The notes under the pieces are model-generated. The model saw only the letters and a list, made by a program, of their open reading frames with translations. It searched no databases and was not told the DNA's origin. DNA of 64,000 bases, from positions 500,423,627 through 500,487,626 of the forward strand of contig CM046881.1 in the NCBI GenBank assembly GCA_025667525.1, in the 5' to 3' direction. Source of the stretch: Glebionis coronaria. Taxonomy: Eukaryota; Streptophyta; Magnoliopsida; Asterales; Asteraceae. Positions 22,345-37,279 of this stretch are shown here, piece after piece. Positions within the stretch are counted from its first letter, which is position 1; every line of letters starts with the position of its first letter. A program made the position numbers and the translations under genes.

Positions 22345-23224
22345 TGATTGGTGTATTTTGCATACACATAATAGCATGTTAATTTAGCCTAGCTATATAT
22401 TTATTTTTTGTTATACATGTACTTTTAATGTGTTTTGTAATTATGTAGGCTACAAGCGAAATGGAATAAAATGGCCGCTTAATTATTTTTTTGGAGAAAA
22501 GACATTATGAGCGCCGATAAATGAAGAAGAAATATTGAAGAAAAAGATTTGAGCACGTCGTAATATTTTCGGTCATCTTTTATTTGTCTGGGCTTCGTTT
22601 GAGAAATTATTGGCGTTGGGTTATTTTCTATTGGGCCAAAGTTATTATATCCCAAAAGAATAAAAGAAAAAAAATAAAAATAAAATTCTTTGGCCCAATA
22701 TCTAATAGTAAACCGACTAGAAAGGTTTATATATATTGAAGGAATTGAGGGGATTGAGGAAAAAAAGACGGCTAAAAAGAAAAAAATCAATTGCGATGGG
22801 GTCGACATAAAGGGACACATCACACAACAGGAAAAGAGAAGAATTGCAAAGACAGGGAAGTGAGGTCGACATTATTAAACAAAAAAAGAGTGACTAGTTT
22901 TTGTTAGTCGTATTTTTGGAAGACTCTTGGCGCAAGATTGATATTAAAAAAAATAATCACACAAGTTGTGAGTGGAGATTTGGATAGAAAAAAAACGCGG
23001 AAGGACACATTTATTTAGAAGACAAGAAGAAAAATTTCAGTTGATTGCAAGTGGATGTTGAACAGTGTATTGTGGCCCGTGTACACCACGATGTCCGACT
23101 AATTTTGTTGTAATTCCTTCTGGTAACTTTATTTATGATTTGATCATTACTTTTGGATTATCATATTTTTATTACATTGATTTATAATTTATTTATAAAT
23201 TATTTTTATTGATTTAATATTATG
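22345..23224 (+). repeat. 3' LTR of E1, first 880 bp
   Basis: Matches the 5' LTR from its first base until ...TTTAATATTATG, where C1 interrupts it. The rest (in the 5' LTR: TTTAATTATTTGTGCGAG...) does not reappear in the window. TTATG (23220-23224) is the presumed target duplication of C1. Confidence 0.85.
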
Positions 23225-23604
23225 TGTTGATCCCTTTGATTGGATCTATATTTTGTTAAGAACTAGTATAGTAGTTTGTAATCAAACTAAAACACTTTGA
23301 GAACTCTTACTCAAGCTAAATAAGTTATGCGGAATCTAACTTATAAAGCACAAAAGAACAGAATTACTTTTAACTATTCGATTATCTTATTAATCGACTT
23401 GAATGAGGTAAATGAATGACATTGTACCTATGTTCCTTTTATAGAGTAAGGAACCCTAGAAACCTTAGAATATTCTATAAAGATAACTATATCACAAACG
23501 ATATATTATCAATATTCTAACTATTTAAGTATATCACATAAGATATACTCTAACTATAACTATGACATATCTTATACAAAGATATATTCGTCCTAATCAA
23601 TATA

Positions 23605-23700
23605 GTACTTACTTTATAAGTAGCAGTACTTACTATGTACCGCGTTAACATTAACGGTACTTGAAAGATACTAACAGTACTTGAATAACACTAACGGTAC
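23605..23700. repeat. GTAC motif cluster in the C1 LTR
   Basis: GTAC at 23605, 23626, 23637, 23657, 23677 and 23697, mostly as CAGTACTT or CGGTACTTG. Similar clusters occur in the C1 UTR (51271-51350) and inside its post-pol ORF (37987-38035, 39099-39189). Confidence 0.8.
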
Positions 23701-23708
23701 TTGACACT

Positions 23709-26700
23709 TGTAAAACCCCCAAATTTTATACAACTCAATACAGCGGAAGACTAGTTGGTGTTACGGGATAGCACATTACTCACATCATAGACAACGCATA
23801 AAAATCGTGTCGTTTATTAATAAAGCATTTCCATTCATAAATATCAAAGGTACATAGGTCCCAAGTCATATTATTTCATTACAAAGTTTTACAAAGTATT
23901 TGAATGGAAAATATTATTTAAGTGCGGGCCATGAATTCTTGTCGTCTTCCCGAGAATTACCTTCAAGTACCTGAGATAAAACATGTTAAAAGAAAAGGTC
24001 AGCGATAACGCCGAGTGAATTCATAGAGTTTAATAAATTCCATCAATATAATATCAGTATAAAATTATTACTGAAAAATCATTTTGTACAAATCATTTAA
24101 TAAGCCATAAAATAGCCAAAGTCATTTTATACAAATCCTTATCGAGAATCATAATATAGGCATTTGCCTTAAAAATCGTTATACGAATCATTGTCGTTAA
24201 AAAAAACACCATACAATACGTTCTTGCAACGCTGTATAGATTAAATAAAACCATTATATGAAAATGGTTATAAAAAGCCTTAAAAATCATTATACGAGCC
24301 AATGTCGTAAAAACGTCATACAATACGTCTTACGACGTTGTATGAAAATAAAAACCGTTATATGAGTATGGTTATGAAAACCAAAACACAAATATAATAT
24401 CAATAGTATGACCCTGTATTGCTAGTCAGGCAATACATCGTAATTCTGAGCGTCTATTAGTATTTCGTTAATTTTGGATTATTATAAGCCGCATGACATT
24501 GTTACCTTACTGAACCAAAACGGGTAGCTAACCCGATACCAATTTTGCCCATCTAACGTAGCGTGTCGTCACAAAGTTCACGCTATGGAAATCTTCTCAT
24601 ACATAAATTCGCTTACCAATCAATGTGGCACGACGGGGATCAACCGTCAAGGCGCGAACTGGGGTGATCGTCCCCAAATAGTACTATTAAATGCATAAGC
24701 GTCTACCAAATCCCGGTAGTTCACAATTCATGCTAATGGGACTTTTAGTGACATAACCTAACTTTAATAATCCATTTAATTTCATCTATCGGGTCCTTTA
24801 ATCATTTATCGGGTCATACAATCGGGTCATTCAATCATTCGGGTCCAAAATCAATAAACAAACAATCGGGACAAATGGTGTCCTATTTTATAAAAACTAA
24901 CATGTTATCTCCCTCGCGGGTTTATAAAACATTTATAAAAACATTTAAAAGAGTGCGAGGCTATGAACTCACGTTGATGTGGGAAGGCGGGTTGTCGGCA
25001 ATTCGGACGTTCGGTACGTGCTTCAATCACGGAAACCTAGACAAATAATACTCGTCTTAGACTCATGTCCAATGACTTTATAAAAATAAAAATTATGTAT
25101 ACATATGATGATTATATATATTTGATGATTAAGTGGGTTTACGTATCCTCATTTTTGTGTTATGTGTCGATAACTTTTATACCAGTTTACTAGTTTTACC
25201 TATTTACGTGTTTTAAGTCCAATAAACTTATTACAAGTTCTTTGACTTGTTTTAATCCATTTTATACCTATATTATCAGTACATACACTTTACAAGTTGG
25301 GCCTAAATGGGTTAAGCCCAATAATAAGTTTATAAGTGTTTTAGTCCATTTTTGTTGTATTGTTAGTCCAATAACGTTAATTTAGTCCGTTAACGTCCGT
25401 ATGTCCTATAGTTCGGGTTTTACCGGTTTTTACTTGTTATACATGTTTATATATCAGTATATAAGTTTTATAAGGTTTACATTAGACGGGTCCAACCATC
25501 TAAGTTTTATTTAACAAAAACGTTAATTTTACGGCGATAGCCGAAAAAGTCGTAAAAACAATGTTTATAGTTTTATAACTTATAAGTATTATTTCACTAC
25601 CATTTATATAAGTTATTCATTCATTTACCCTTTTACATATTTATATAAATAAGTTTTATAAGTTAGTGGGGTTTCATTTATATTTTATACTATTAAATTT
25701 TGAGTGCTTATATAATAGTATTATTCTTTAATTTCAAAAAATCTGATTTTTATCTTCACTTTCACCAAAACTGCCATATCTTGAGTTCTACATGGAGATA
25801 GAAGCTCAAATTTTTATCATATAAACTACATGAGATGTGCTACATTTAACTCTTCTATAGCTACTGTTGAATCATCCTTTAAGTATTTTCTAAAAATCTT
25901 CCAAAACAGTAACCTCAGATTTATACCCTAAACTTGTTTTGATCATATCTCACTCATTATTTTGATTCCATTGCATGACCAACTCTCACATGTGTACAAG
26001 ACCCATAGCTTACTGTAAATGGATTCTACTTCATCATTTTATCAGTCCATGACCTGTTTATTTACTGTTTTATACAGCCAACAAATTTAACCAAGATTTT
26101 AACCTTGTTTCTTATGGTTTTTCACCTTTTTAATCATGTTTATCAACACCAAATCCCCACATAACATTTTTTATCATCATATAATCATCATATACATATA
26201 CAATAGGAAATAAAATACATGTTTACATAATCAAAATAACAAGAAGATGAGGAGGACAATCTTTATACCACCAAGTTGATGTAGGTTGTGATTTGAACAT
26301 GGTTTTTGATGAACAAGACTTGGTTTTGGGTAACCAATCTTATGAGATATCAACACCACTTCTAGGATCACCAAATATTTATAGACTCCTTGAGAAATCA
26401 GCCCTTGATCTTCATGAAATCTCCTCCTTGGATGTTAAAATCACCACCAATCAATAGAGCTTCAAAAGGGCTTCATCATATGTATGAATAACATATGATT
26501 CCATGGTTAAATTTGATCAAATTAGGGTGTTTAGTGGTGGTAGACGAAAATATAGAGAGAGAGAGAGAGTTTTGAGAGTTGTTTGCATGTATGAATGGTG
26601 GTAATGGGAAAGGTTGGATGGTTTTGTTAGTTTGGTGGGTAAAAATAAGCTTAAGTGTTAAGCTAAGCTTACACTTGTAAGCTACTAGTGTGTAAGGATA

Positions 26701-27280
26701 CCACATCTTTGATGTGGTGTCCTCTTTGGGTTGTCCCTTTGTTAGTGGGGTGGGATAAACTTGTTTTGTCCCATCCCGCTAATTTACGGGAATTCCTCGA
26801 TTCTAGTTTCCTCGATTTGCGTGCCCTCGGGTCGTTTTACGAAAAACGTTTTTATAAATTATGAATCAACGACACAAAACGAATCCAATAAAAATTGTCT
26901 CATCAAAAACGGAGTTCGAAAACGTAAATACGTAATCCTAAGGTTTCCAGTTTGGTCGTAAAGGACGTTAAATTAAAATCGTAAGTCCTAATCTCTTCTC
27001 GTAAATTTGTGAGTTTATGAACTAACACAAATTTAAAACTCCAAAATAATATTCACGGATAAATTTATTTTCTTAAATGTCGGACTGTCACCAAAGACGG
27101 TATATGTAAACGTAAGCACGTAACGTTGAATCCTCCGGTTTAGACGTAGTCGACGCTACTTCAAGACGTAGATCCAAATTACTTCCCAAAAATAAGTGAG
27201 TTCATATTGTAACATTAAAATAATGTTTTCAAATAAATATTGAGAATAAAATATCAACCATAAATTGACGGATTGTCACA
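23709..27280 (-). repeat. 3' LTR of T1 (left copy)
   Basis: Plus strand TGTAAAACCCCC... to ...GACGGATTGTCACA. It contains an internal tandem repeat of period about 111 bp (24166-24385, with ATACAATACGT and TATATGA.TATGGTTA in each unit). Short ORFs inside (24093-24323, 26761-26961) recur in the other LTR only because the LTRs are copies. Confidence 0.9.
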
Positions 27281-27296
27281 GCATTTACCCCTAAAC
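27281..27296 (-). promoter_or_regulatory. Polypurine tract of T1
   Basis: Minus strand GTTTAGGGGTAAATGC precedes the LTR start TGTGACAATCC. Confidence 0.65.
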
Positions 27297-28134
27297 ATGA
27301 TCTTTGTCCTCAAAGATCATCTTACCTTACTACTCGCTTCTTATAGAGTTAAAGCCATGTGGGTATTTCCTCCACATTCGGTCCTTTCTCACAAGTGCAA
27401 TTCATTATAATACGCGAGTTTCATCAAACATAACTACGGGAATAAGATCAGGCTTAATGTTGACTTACTTTCTCTATCCATGATGTTCATGGGTTTTTGA
27501 TGAATGCAACTTTTCGCCGATCTAAGCTCTACTAAGAATAATCAGATTTTCACTTGATAGATATTCCATCAAGTTCGATATACGAAACATAATTCACGCA
27601 GTCTTTGAAGTCCTAGGGTAGATCCAACTTATATGCCTTTCAAACCAATCTTTTATACCATCTCAATGGTCCCATACAATCGGGGACTTATATCCCATGA
27701 TTTGTCAGATCATGAATTCATTTTTCCAAGTTTAAAAATTGTGGCATAACTTCGCTACCCATTTGGCACTTCAAGATCTACATTTCACATTCACATAACC
27801 TCTTGCCCACTACCGGCAGTCAATAATCAGATCCTAATTTCAATAATCATTTCAGATCTCGCGGGTCGAGTATTTTGTAAGGTTAGTTTTGCCATCATAG
27901 AAAACCTTAAACCTAAAAGACATGTCCAACTCACAATGGGTGTATGTCGGGTGTCTTTATCTCAACTCCTGCTTACAGATGCTCTAATATAGATCCTAAC
28001 AAGATTCGATCTCGATACTAACACGATAATTATCAATGATAATCTTTCCAAAGGAAAGCGATTATACAGTTTATTGCCAAAGGTCATTCATTCAAACATA
28101 AAACATCACTTATATAACTTTGTATCGTTACTTT
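27297..28134. other. T1 interior, integrase C-terminal side
   Basis: By position the end of pol. I could not read any convincing protein segment; it is AT-rich and full of stops. Confidence 0.4.
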
Positions 28135-28480
28135 ACCTCGTCCCTTCGATTGGGGTGGTACATAGCACTCTCATCAAGGTTCGTTCACAATGATTTCTGA
28201 GCAAATCTCTAGAAATTCGATGCGAAGCGAGGATCTTGATAAAGATGTTCGATACAGGCACACTATGTTTACATAACTCTTTTGCATTTATCATTAACGG
28301 GAATGATATTAGCAGATTTGGTCAGTCTGTCGACGATGACCCAAATCGAATCAAATTCAGATGATGACCTTTGCAATAGCTAGACGTTTACTAATGTATG
28401 AGGTGATGTCTGCCTTCATAATTTGCCATCAGTACAACTTCTTTAGACAAAGATACTTTTAGTCATAAATGACATAAATA
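28135..28480 (-). pseudogene. T1 integrase remnant
   Basis: The minus strand gives pieces of a chromovirus-type integrase across several frames: LYWWQIMKADITSYISK near 28470-28410, then FDSIWVIVDRLTKSANIIPVN near 28355-28290, then a tail resembling AMYHPN near 28155. These correspond to the region from just after the zinc finger through the first and later parts of the catalytic core. Many stops and shifts make it non-coding. Confidence 0.65.
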
Positions 28481-29469
28481 GAATACTTATACTTACAAAT
28501 TCCAAAATAACTATATCTCACAATCCTCTATATTCAGGTAACCACAAGTGGCCTTTAAAACATTTAACGCTATTGGCTTCTCAATTTTAATGGTTCACAT
28601 TAGCCGTGAAAACTTTCACTATTTATATTATCCTTTTCACAAACATTGTTTATTTTTATATCGTTCGGCAATTTATTTTGCACCTTCATTATTAAGGAGC
28701 ATGTCCTAATTGGTTCTTTATCTTTTATACATAATGTGTCAGTAGTTACGTTCACTTTCCTGATGAAATCAATATCATAACCGTATTTATTCAAAAATTA
28801 TTTCTTCACATTTTCTGAGTTTTAATTTCTTCTCAACTATCATTTTTATCCGTTTTTCTCAATCCGTCGTCTAAAGCGTCGATAATTACTATAATTAATT
28901 AAATAATTATTAGTTAATTTTTATGAAGCGTAAAAGTTTTAAATTTCTTAGTTCGACCAATTATATTAAAATGTTCAAAATAAATTTGATTTTAATTATC
29001 AAGATTTTTGCTAATTTATCGAAAATAATTAATAAGATTTGCAAATGTTCGAAAAACCTTTGTTTATACTTTGGTCAAAGTTTTCTTAGTTTGAAAAGCA
29101 AAAATTGTTGTTTCAAATTTCAAGTTATGGTTTAAATGGGTTTCCTCAATCCTTCTTAGGTTATCTTGAGGTATACACAAACATTTACCCCTAAACAGAA
29201 GTTTAGTTAAATGGTTTGTGTATAAGAAAATAATCCCTTAAAATCCTTTGTTAAAACATTTGTCAAAATATATTTACACCTTCTTTTTAGTATAACTCAA
29301 AGTCTTAAATGACTTCTAAATTTTGAAGAGTCAATTTATATTCCATTATCTATTAATCACACGGTTAAATCATGTAAAGGATTAAGTCTTAAGTCTTATG
29401 TTAAATATTCAAGGTACAAGTTTTAGTTGTTTGGTCAATTTAGGGCAATCTATAATTAATTTTTAACTC
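28481..29469. other. T1 interior between RT and integrase remnants
   Basis: This should be RNase H and linker. AT-rich, no readable domain; ORFs at 28600-28794 and 28923-29135 show no homology I recognise. Confidence 0.35.
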
Positions 29470-29830
29470 ATTCTTATTCTTATAAACAAACAAATGGTCC
29501 TTAATGATCGCAAGCATGAATTTATCAATCTACAGCCTACACACGTGATTCACCAAATTTATGAATGCTACATGTGTATTAGTCAATCCAAACGTCATCA
29601 CATGAAACTCATAATGTTCATTACAAGTACCGGATGTAGTGATTGGAATAGATAATCCTTTTCACAGACGCGAAGTTGATGATAACCATGCTGAGGATCA
29701 AAAACCTTGTAAATGATCGAACAAATCTTCCATTTCGAGTTATGGATATCGTTTTCGATTGTCAATTTACTCAGTTACAGTAATCTATAAATAAAAGGAA
29801 TGATAACACCATAGCTCTTCAGGATGACCG
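29470..29830 (-). pseudogene. T1 reverse transcriptase remnant
   Basis: Minus-strand reading from 29830 downward gives LTIENDIHNSKW, then PQHGYHQLRVCEKDYLFQS and MNIMSFM, which correspond to the gypsy RT segment from the conserved Lys-Asn-Arg stretch through GYHQL to the phenylalanine-rich part before the active site. Many codons are changed and the following YVDD-type box is unreadable. Confidence 0.65.
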
Positions 29831-32674
<2,844 letters not shown>

Positions 32675-32859
32675 CCAAGTTATATATATATTAAAATAAC
32701 ACTTCTCAGTCTGGCCTTGTCGGTAACTCGGGAATTCTTCGGCACCGTTATAGTCAAAAGATTTTTAGACATTTTTAGAAAAATGTTTATAGTTAAAAGA
32801 TTTTGAAATGTTTTATTCAAAACCTTGGTTTTAAAAATCTTTCGTTCTCTATAACGAGA

Positions 32860-32871
32860 GCTCTGATACCA
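32860..32871 (-). promoter_or_regulatory. Primer-binding site of T1
   Basis: The minus strand reads TGGTATCAGAGC, complementary to the 3' end of initiator tRNA-Met, 3 bp from the LTR. Confidence 0.85.
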
Positions 32872-32874
32872 AAC

Positions 32875-35800
32875 TGTAACACCCCCAAATTTTATACAAC
32901 TCAATACAGCGGAAGACTAGTTGGTGTTACGGGATAGCACATTACTCACATCATAGACAACGCATAAAAATCGCGTCGTTTATTAATAAAGCATTTCCAT
33001 TCATAAATATCAAAGGTACATAGGTCCCAAGTCATATTATTTCATTACAAAGTTTTACAAAGTATTTGAATGGAAAATATTGTTTAAGTGCGGGCCATGA
33101 ATTCTTGTCGTCTTCCCGAGAATTACCTTCAAGTACCTGAGATAAAACATGTTAAAAGAAAAGGTCAGTGATAACGCCGAGTGAATTCATAGAGTTTAAT
33201 AAATTCCATCAATATAATATCAGTATAAAATTATTACTGAAAAATCATTTTGTACAAATCATTTAATAGGCCATAAAATAGCCAAAGTCATTTTATACAA
33301 ATCCTTATCGAAAATCATAATATAGGCATTTTCCTTAAAAATCGTTATACGAATCATTGTCGTTAAAAAATACACCATACAATACGTTCTTGCAACGTTG
33401 TATAGATTAAATAAAACCATTATATGAAAATGGTTATAAAAAGCCTTAAAAATCATTATACGAGCCAATGTCGTAAAAACGTCATACAATACGTCTTACG
33501 ACGTTGTATGAAAATAAAAACCGTTATATGAGTATGGTTATGAAAACCAAAACACAAACATAATATCAATAGTATGACCCTGTATTGCTAGTCAGGCAAT
33601 ACATCGTAATTCTGAGCGTCTATTAGTATTTCGTTAATTTTGGATTATTATAAGCCACATGACATTGTTACCTTACTGAACCAAAATGGGAAAATGGGTA
33701 GCTAACCCGATACCAATTTTGCCCATCTAACGTAGCGTGTCGTCACAAAGTTCACGCTATGGAAATCTTCTCATACATAAATTCGCTTACCAATCAATGT
33801 GGCACGACGGGGATCAACCGTCAAGGCGCGAACTGGGGTGATCGTCCCCAAATAGTACTATTAAATGCATATGCGTCTACCAAATCCCGGTAGTTCACAA
33901 TTCATGCTAATGGGAGTTTTAGTGACATAACCTAACTTTAATAATCCATTTAATTTCATCTATCGGGTCCTTTAATCATTTATCGGGTCATACAATCGGG
34001 TCATTCAATCATTCGGGTCCAAAATCAATAAACAAACAATCGGGACAAATGGTGTCCTATTTTATAAAAACTAACATGTTATCTCCCTCGCGGGTTTATA
34101 AAACATTTATAAAAACATTTAAAAGAGTGCGAGGCTATGAACTCACGTTGATGTGGGAAGGCGGGTTGTCGGCAATTCGGACGTTCGGTACGTGCTTCAA
34201 TCACGGAAACCTAGACAAATAATACTCGTCTTAGACTCATGTCCAATGACTTTATAAAAATAACAATTATGTATACATATGATGATTATATATATTTGAT
34301 GATCAAGTGGGTTTACGTATCCTCATTTTTGTGTTATGTGTCGATAACTTTTATACCAGTTTACTAGTTTTACCTATTTACGTGTTTTAAGTCCAATAAA
34401 CTTATTACAAGTTCTTTGACTTGTTTTTAATCCATTTTATACCTATATTATCAGTACATACACTTTACAAGTTGGGCCTAAATGGGTTAAGCCCAATAAT
34501 AAGTTTATAAGTGTTTTAGTCCATTTTTGTTGTATTGTTAGTCCAATAACGTTAATTTAGTCCGTTAACGTCCGTATGTCCTATAGTTCGGGTTTTACCG
34601 GTTTTTACTTGTTATACATGTTTATATATCAGTATATAAGTTTTATAAGGTTTACATTAGACGGGTCCAACCATCTAAGTTTTATTTAACAAAAACGTTA
34701 ATTTTACGGCGATAGCCGAAAAAGTCGTAAAAACAATGTTTATAGTTTTATAACTTATAAGTATTATTTCACTACCATTTATATAAGTTATTCATTCATT
34801 TACCCTTTTACATATTTATATAAATAAGTTTTATAAGTTAGTGGGTTTTCATTTATATTTTATACTATTAAATTTTGAGTGCTTATATAATAGTATTATT
34901 CTTTAATTTCCAAAAATCTGATTTTTATCTTCACTTTCACCAAAACTGCCATATCTTGAGTTCTACATGGAGATAGAAGCTCAAATTTTTATCACATAAA
35001 CTACATGAGATGTGCTACATTTACTCTTCTATAGCTACTGTTGAATCATCCTTTAAGTATTTTTTAAAAATCTTACAAAACAGTAACCTCAGATTTATAC
35101 CCTAAACTTGTTTTGATCATATCTCACTCATTATTTTGATTCCATTGCATGGCCAACTCTCACATGTGTACAAGACCCATAGCTTACTGTAAATGGATTC
35201 TACTTCATCATTTTATCAGTCCATGACCTGTTTATTTACTGTTTTATACAGCCAACAAATTTAACCAAGATTTTAACCTTGTTTCTTATGGTTTTTCACC
35301 TTTTTAATCATGTTTATCAACACCAAATCCCCACATAACATTTTTTATCATCATATAATCATCATATACATATAAAATAGGAAATAAAATACATGTTTAC
35401 ATAATCAAAATAACAAGAAGATGAGGAGGACAATCTTTATACCACCAAGTTGATGTATGTTGTGATTTGAACATGGTTTTTGATGAACAAGACTTGGTTT
35501 TGGGTAACCAATCTTATGAGATATCAACACCACTTCTAGGATCACCAAATATTTGTAGAATCCTTGAGAAATCAGCCCTTGATCTTCATGAAATCTCCTC
35601 CTTGGATGTTAAAATCACCACCAATCAATAGAGCTTCAAAAGGGCTTCATCATATGTATGAATAACATATGATTCCATGGTTAAATTTGATCAAATTAGG
35701 GTGTTTAGTGGTGGTGGTAGACGAAAATATAGAGAGAGAGAGAGTTTTGAGAGTTATTTGCATGTATGAATGGTGGTAATGGGAAAGGTTGGATGGTTTT

Positions 35801-36455
35801 GTTAGTTTGGTGGGTAAAAATAAGCTTAAGTGTTAAGCTAAGCTTACACTTGTAAGCTACTAGTGTGTAAGGATGCCACATCTTTGATGTGGTGTCCTCT
35901 TTGGGTTGTCCCTTTGTTAGTGGGGTGGGATAAACTTGTTTTGTCCCATCCCGCTAATTTACGGGAATTCCTCGATTCTAGTTTCCTCGATTTGCGTGCC
36001 CTCGGGTCGTTTTACGAAAAACGTTTTTATAAATTATGAATCAACGACACAAAACGAATCCAATAAAAATTGTCTCATCAAAAACGGAGTTCGAAAACGT
36101 AAGTACGTAATCCTAAGGTTTCCGGTTTGGCCGTAAAGGACGTTAAATTAAAATCGTAAGTCCTAATCTCTTCTCGTAAATTTGTGAGTTTATGAACTAA
36201 CACAAATTTAAAACTCCAAGATAATATTCACGGATAAATTTATTTTCTGAAATGTCGGACTGTCACCAAAGACGGTATATGTAAACGTAAGCACGTAACG
36301 TTGAATCCTCCGGTTTAGACGTAGTCGACGCTACTTCAAGACGTAGATCCAAATTACTTCCCAAAAATAAGTGAGTTCATATTGTAACATTAAAATAATG
36401 TTTTCAAATAAATATTGAGAATAAAATATCAACCATAAATTGACGGATTGTCACA
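32875..36455 (-). repeat. 5' LTR of T1 (right copy)
   Basis: TGTAACACCCCC... to ...GACGGATTGTCACA. Differences from the left copy include an added AATGGGA near 33690 and an extra GTG near 35710. Most are single bases. Confidence 0.9.
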
Positions 36456-36479
36456 ACACTTAACAAATAAATCCCAACA

Positions 36480-36493
36480 ATCCTCCCCTAAAC
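36480..36493 (-). promoter_or_regulatory. Polypurine tract of C1
   Basis: Minus strand GTTTAGGGGAGGAT immediately before TGTTGGGATT. C2 has the same tract at 54061. Confidence 0.75.
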
Positions 36494-37279
36494 AAGAATG
36501 ATAACTTGTTGTCTTCTCATTTCTCTTGTACTGGATGTATTTAGAATACATGTCTTTAGTCTTTCCTTCATCCTTGGATTGAACTTGGTAATTTGTATTT
36601 GTATCCAACTGAATGTAGCCAAACACTTCAATGTAGATCTTCTTCTGATAAGATAATCTTCAAACAGCATGAACATCATATTTGTCTTCAAACTATGATT
36701 TTCTTGTGTCTTGTAAACATTCATTTGTCTTTGCAGCAACAGTAATTGTCTTCTTGAGTTAAATCTATGAACTCTGAATCATGAACTTCAGTCTTGATTT
36801 GATTAGACCAAACCCTATAAGTATTTTATTCTTGAATACTTCTTTGCTTGCTATCTTCATACTTGAAATAAAACAGTTAACAACAAAAACCAATCTGTAT
36901 TGGCTTCATGATTTTTAGCAAATCACCAGCTATCAACGGATTTGATATATTCTTTACCAGTTAGCCGTACACTCTGGAATAGCCAATACTTTATTCATGA
37001 AGAATAAGGTGTACTGATAACCCTACAATTTTTGGTAAATTGTCAACCATCAACGAATTTGATGAAGTCTTTACCTAGTACCGTTTGTCTAGGACTAGCC
37101 AACTCTTTGTCTCGAAACAAGGTGAGTCAGAACCATATAGTTTTTAGCAAACTACCAGCTTTCAACGGATTTGAGAAGTCTTTACCACAAACCATTTGCT
37201 TATGGACTAGCCAGTTCTTATGTGTGTTAGACATGGTGAACTGAGAACCATTTGTGAAGTGTGACTGAAAGTCAAACAT
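36494..37279 (-). other. 3' untranslated region of C1 with a three-copy tandem repeat
   Basis: No gene. Three units begin at about 36912, 37029 and 37141 (periods 117 and 112 bp) and share TTTTT.G.AAA, ATCAACG.ATTTGA, TCTTTACC, a .CTAGCCA.. block and GGTG...GA.AACC. The repeats end near 37253, shortly before the stop of the post-pol ORF. Confidence 0.7.

Larger units (their letters stand above)
13363..23224 (+). mobile_element. E1: Athila-like Ty3/gypsy element, 5' LTR to broken 3' LTR
   Basis: Ordered parts: 5' LTR (13363-14793), primer site (14798-14817), gag-pol as essentially one frame (14950-20589), a 1.7 kb untranslated region, polypurine tract (22330-22344) and the start of the 3' LTR (22345-23224), which copia element C1 interrupts. 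The gag start MRTRRSG, the DLGAS protease and the TTGGCGTTGCTGCCGGGGA primer site are Athila-like. No env-like ORF is seen. The two LTRs differ at about 19 of the first 325 bp, so it is the oldest dated insertion here. Presumed left target duplication: GTACG (13358-13362). Confidence 0.85.

Noticed and set aside
24093..24323. 76-codon minus frame repeated at 33259-33489
   Set aside because: Both copies lie at the same place in the two T1 LTRs; repeated because the LTRs are copies, with no domain features.
26761..26961. 66-codon plus frame repeated at 35936-36136
   Set aside because: Also a duplicate within the T1 LTRs; identity reflects recent insertion, not coding selection.
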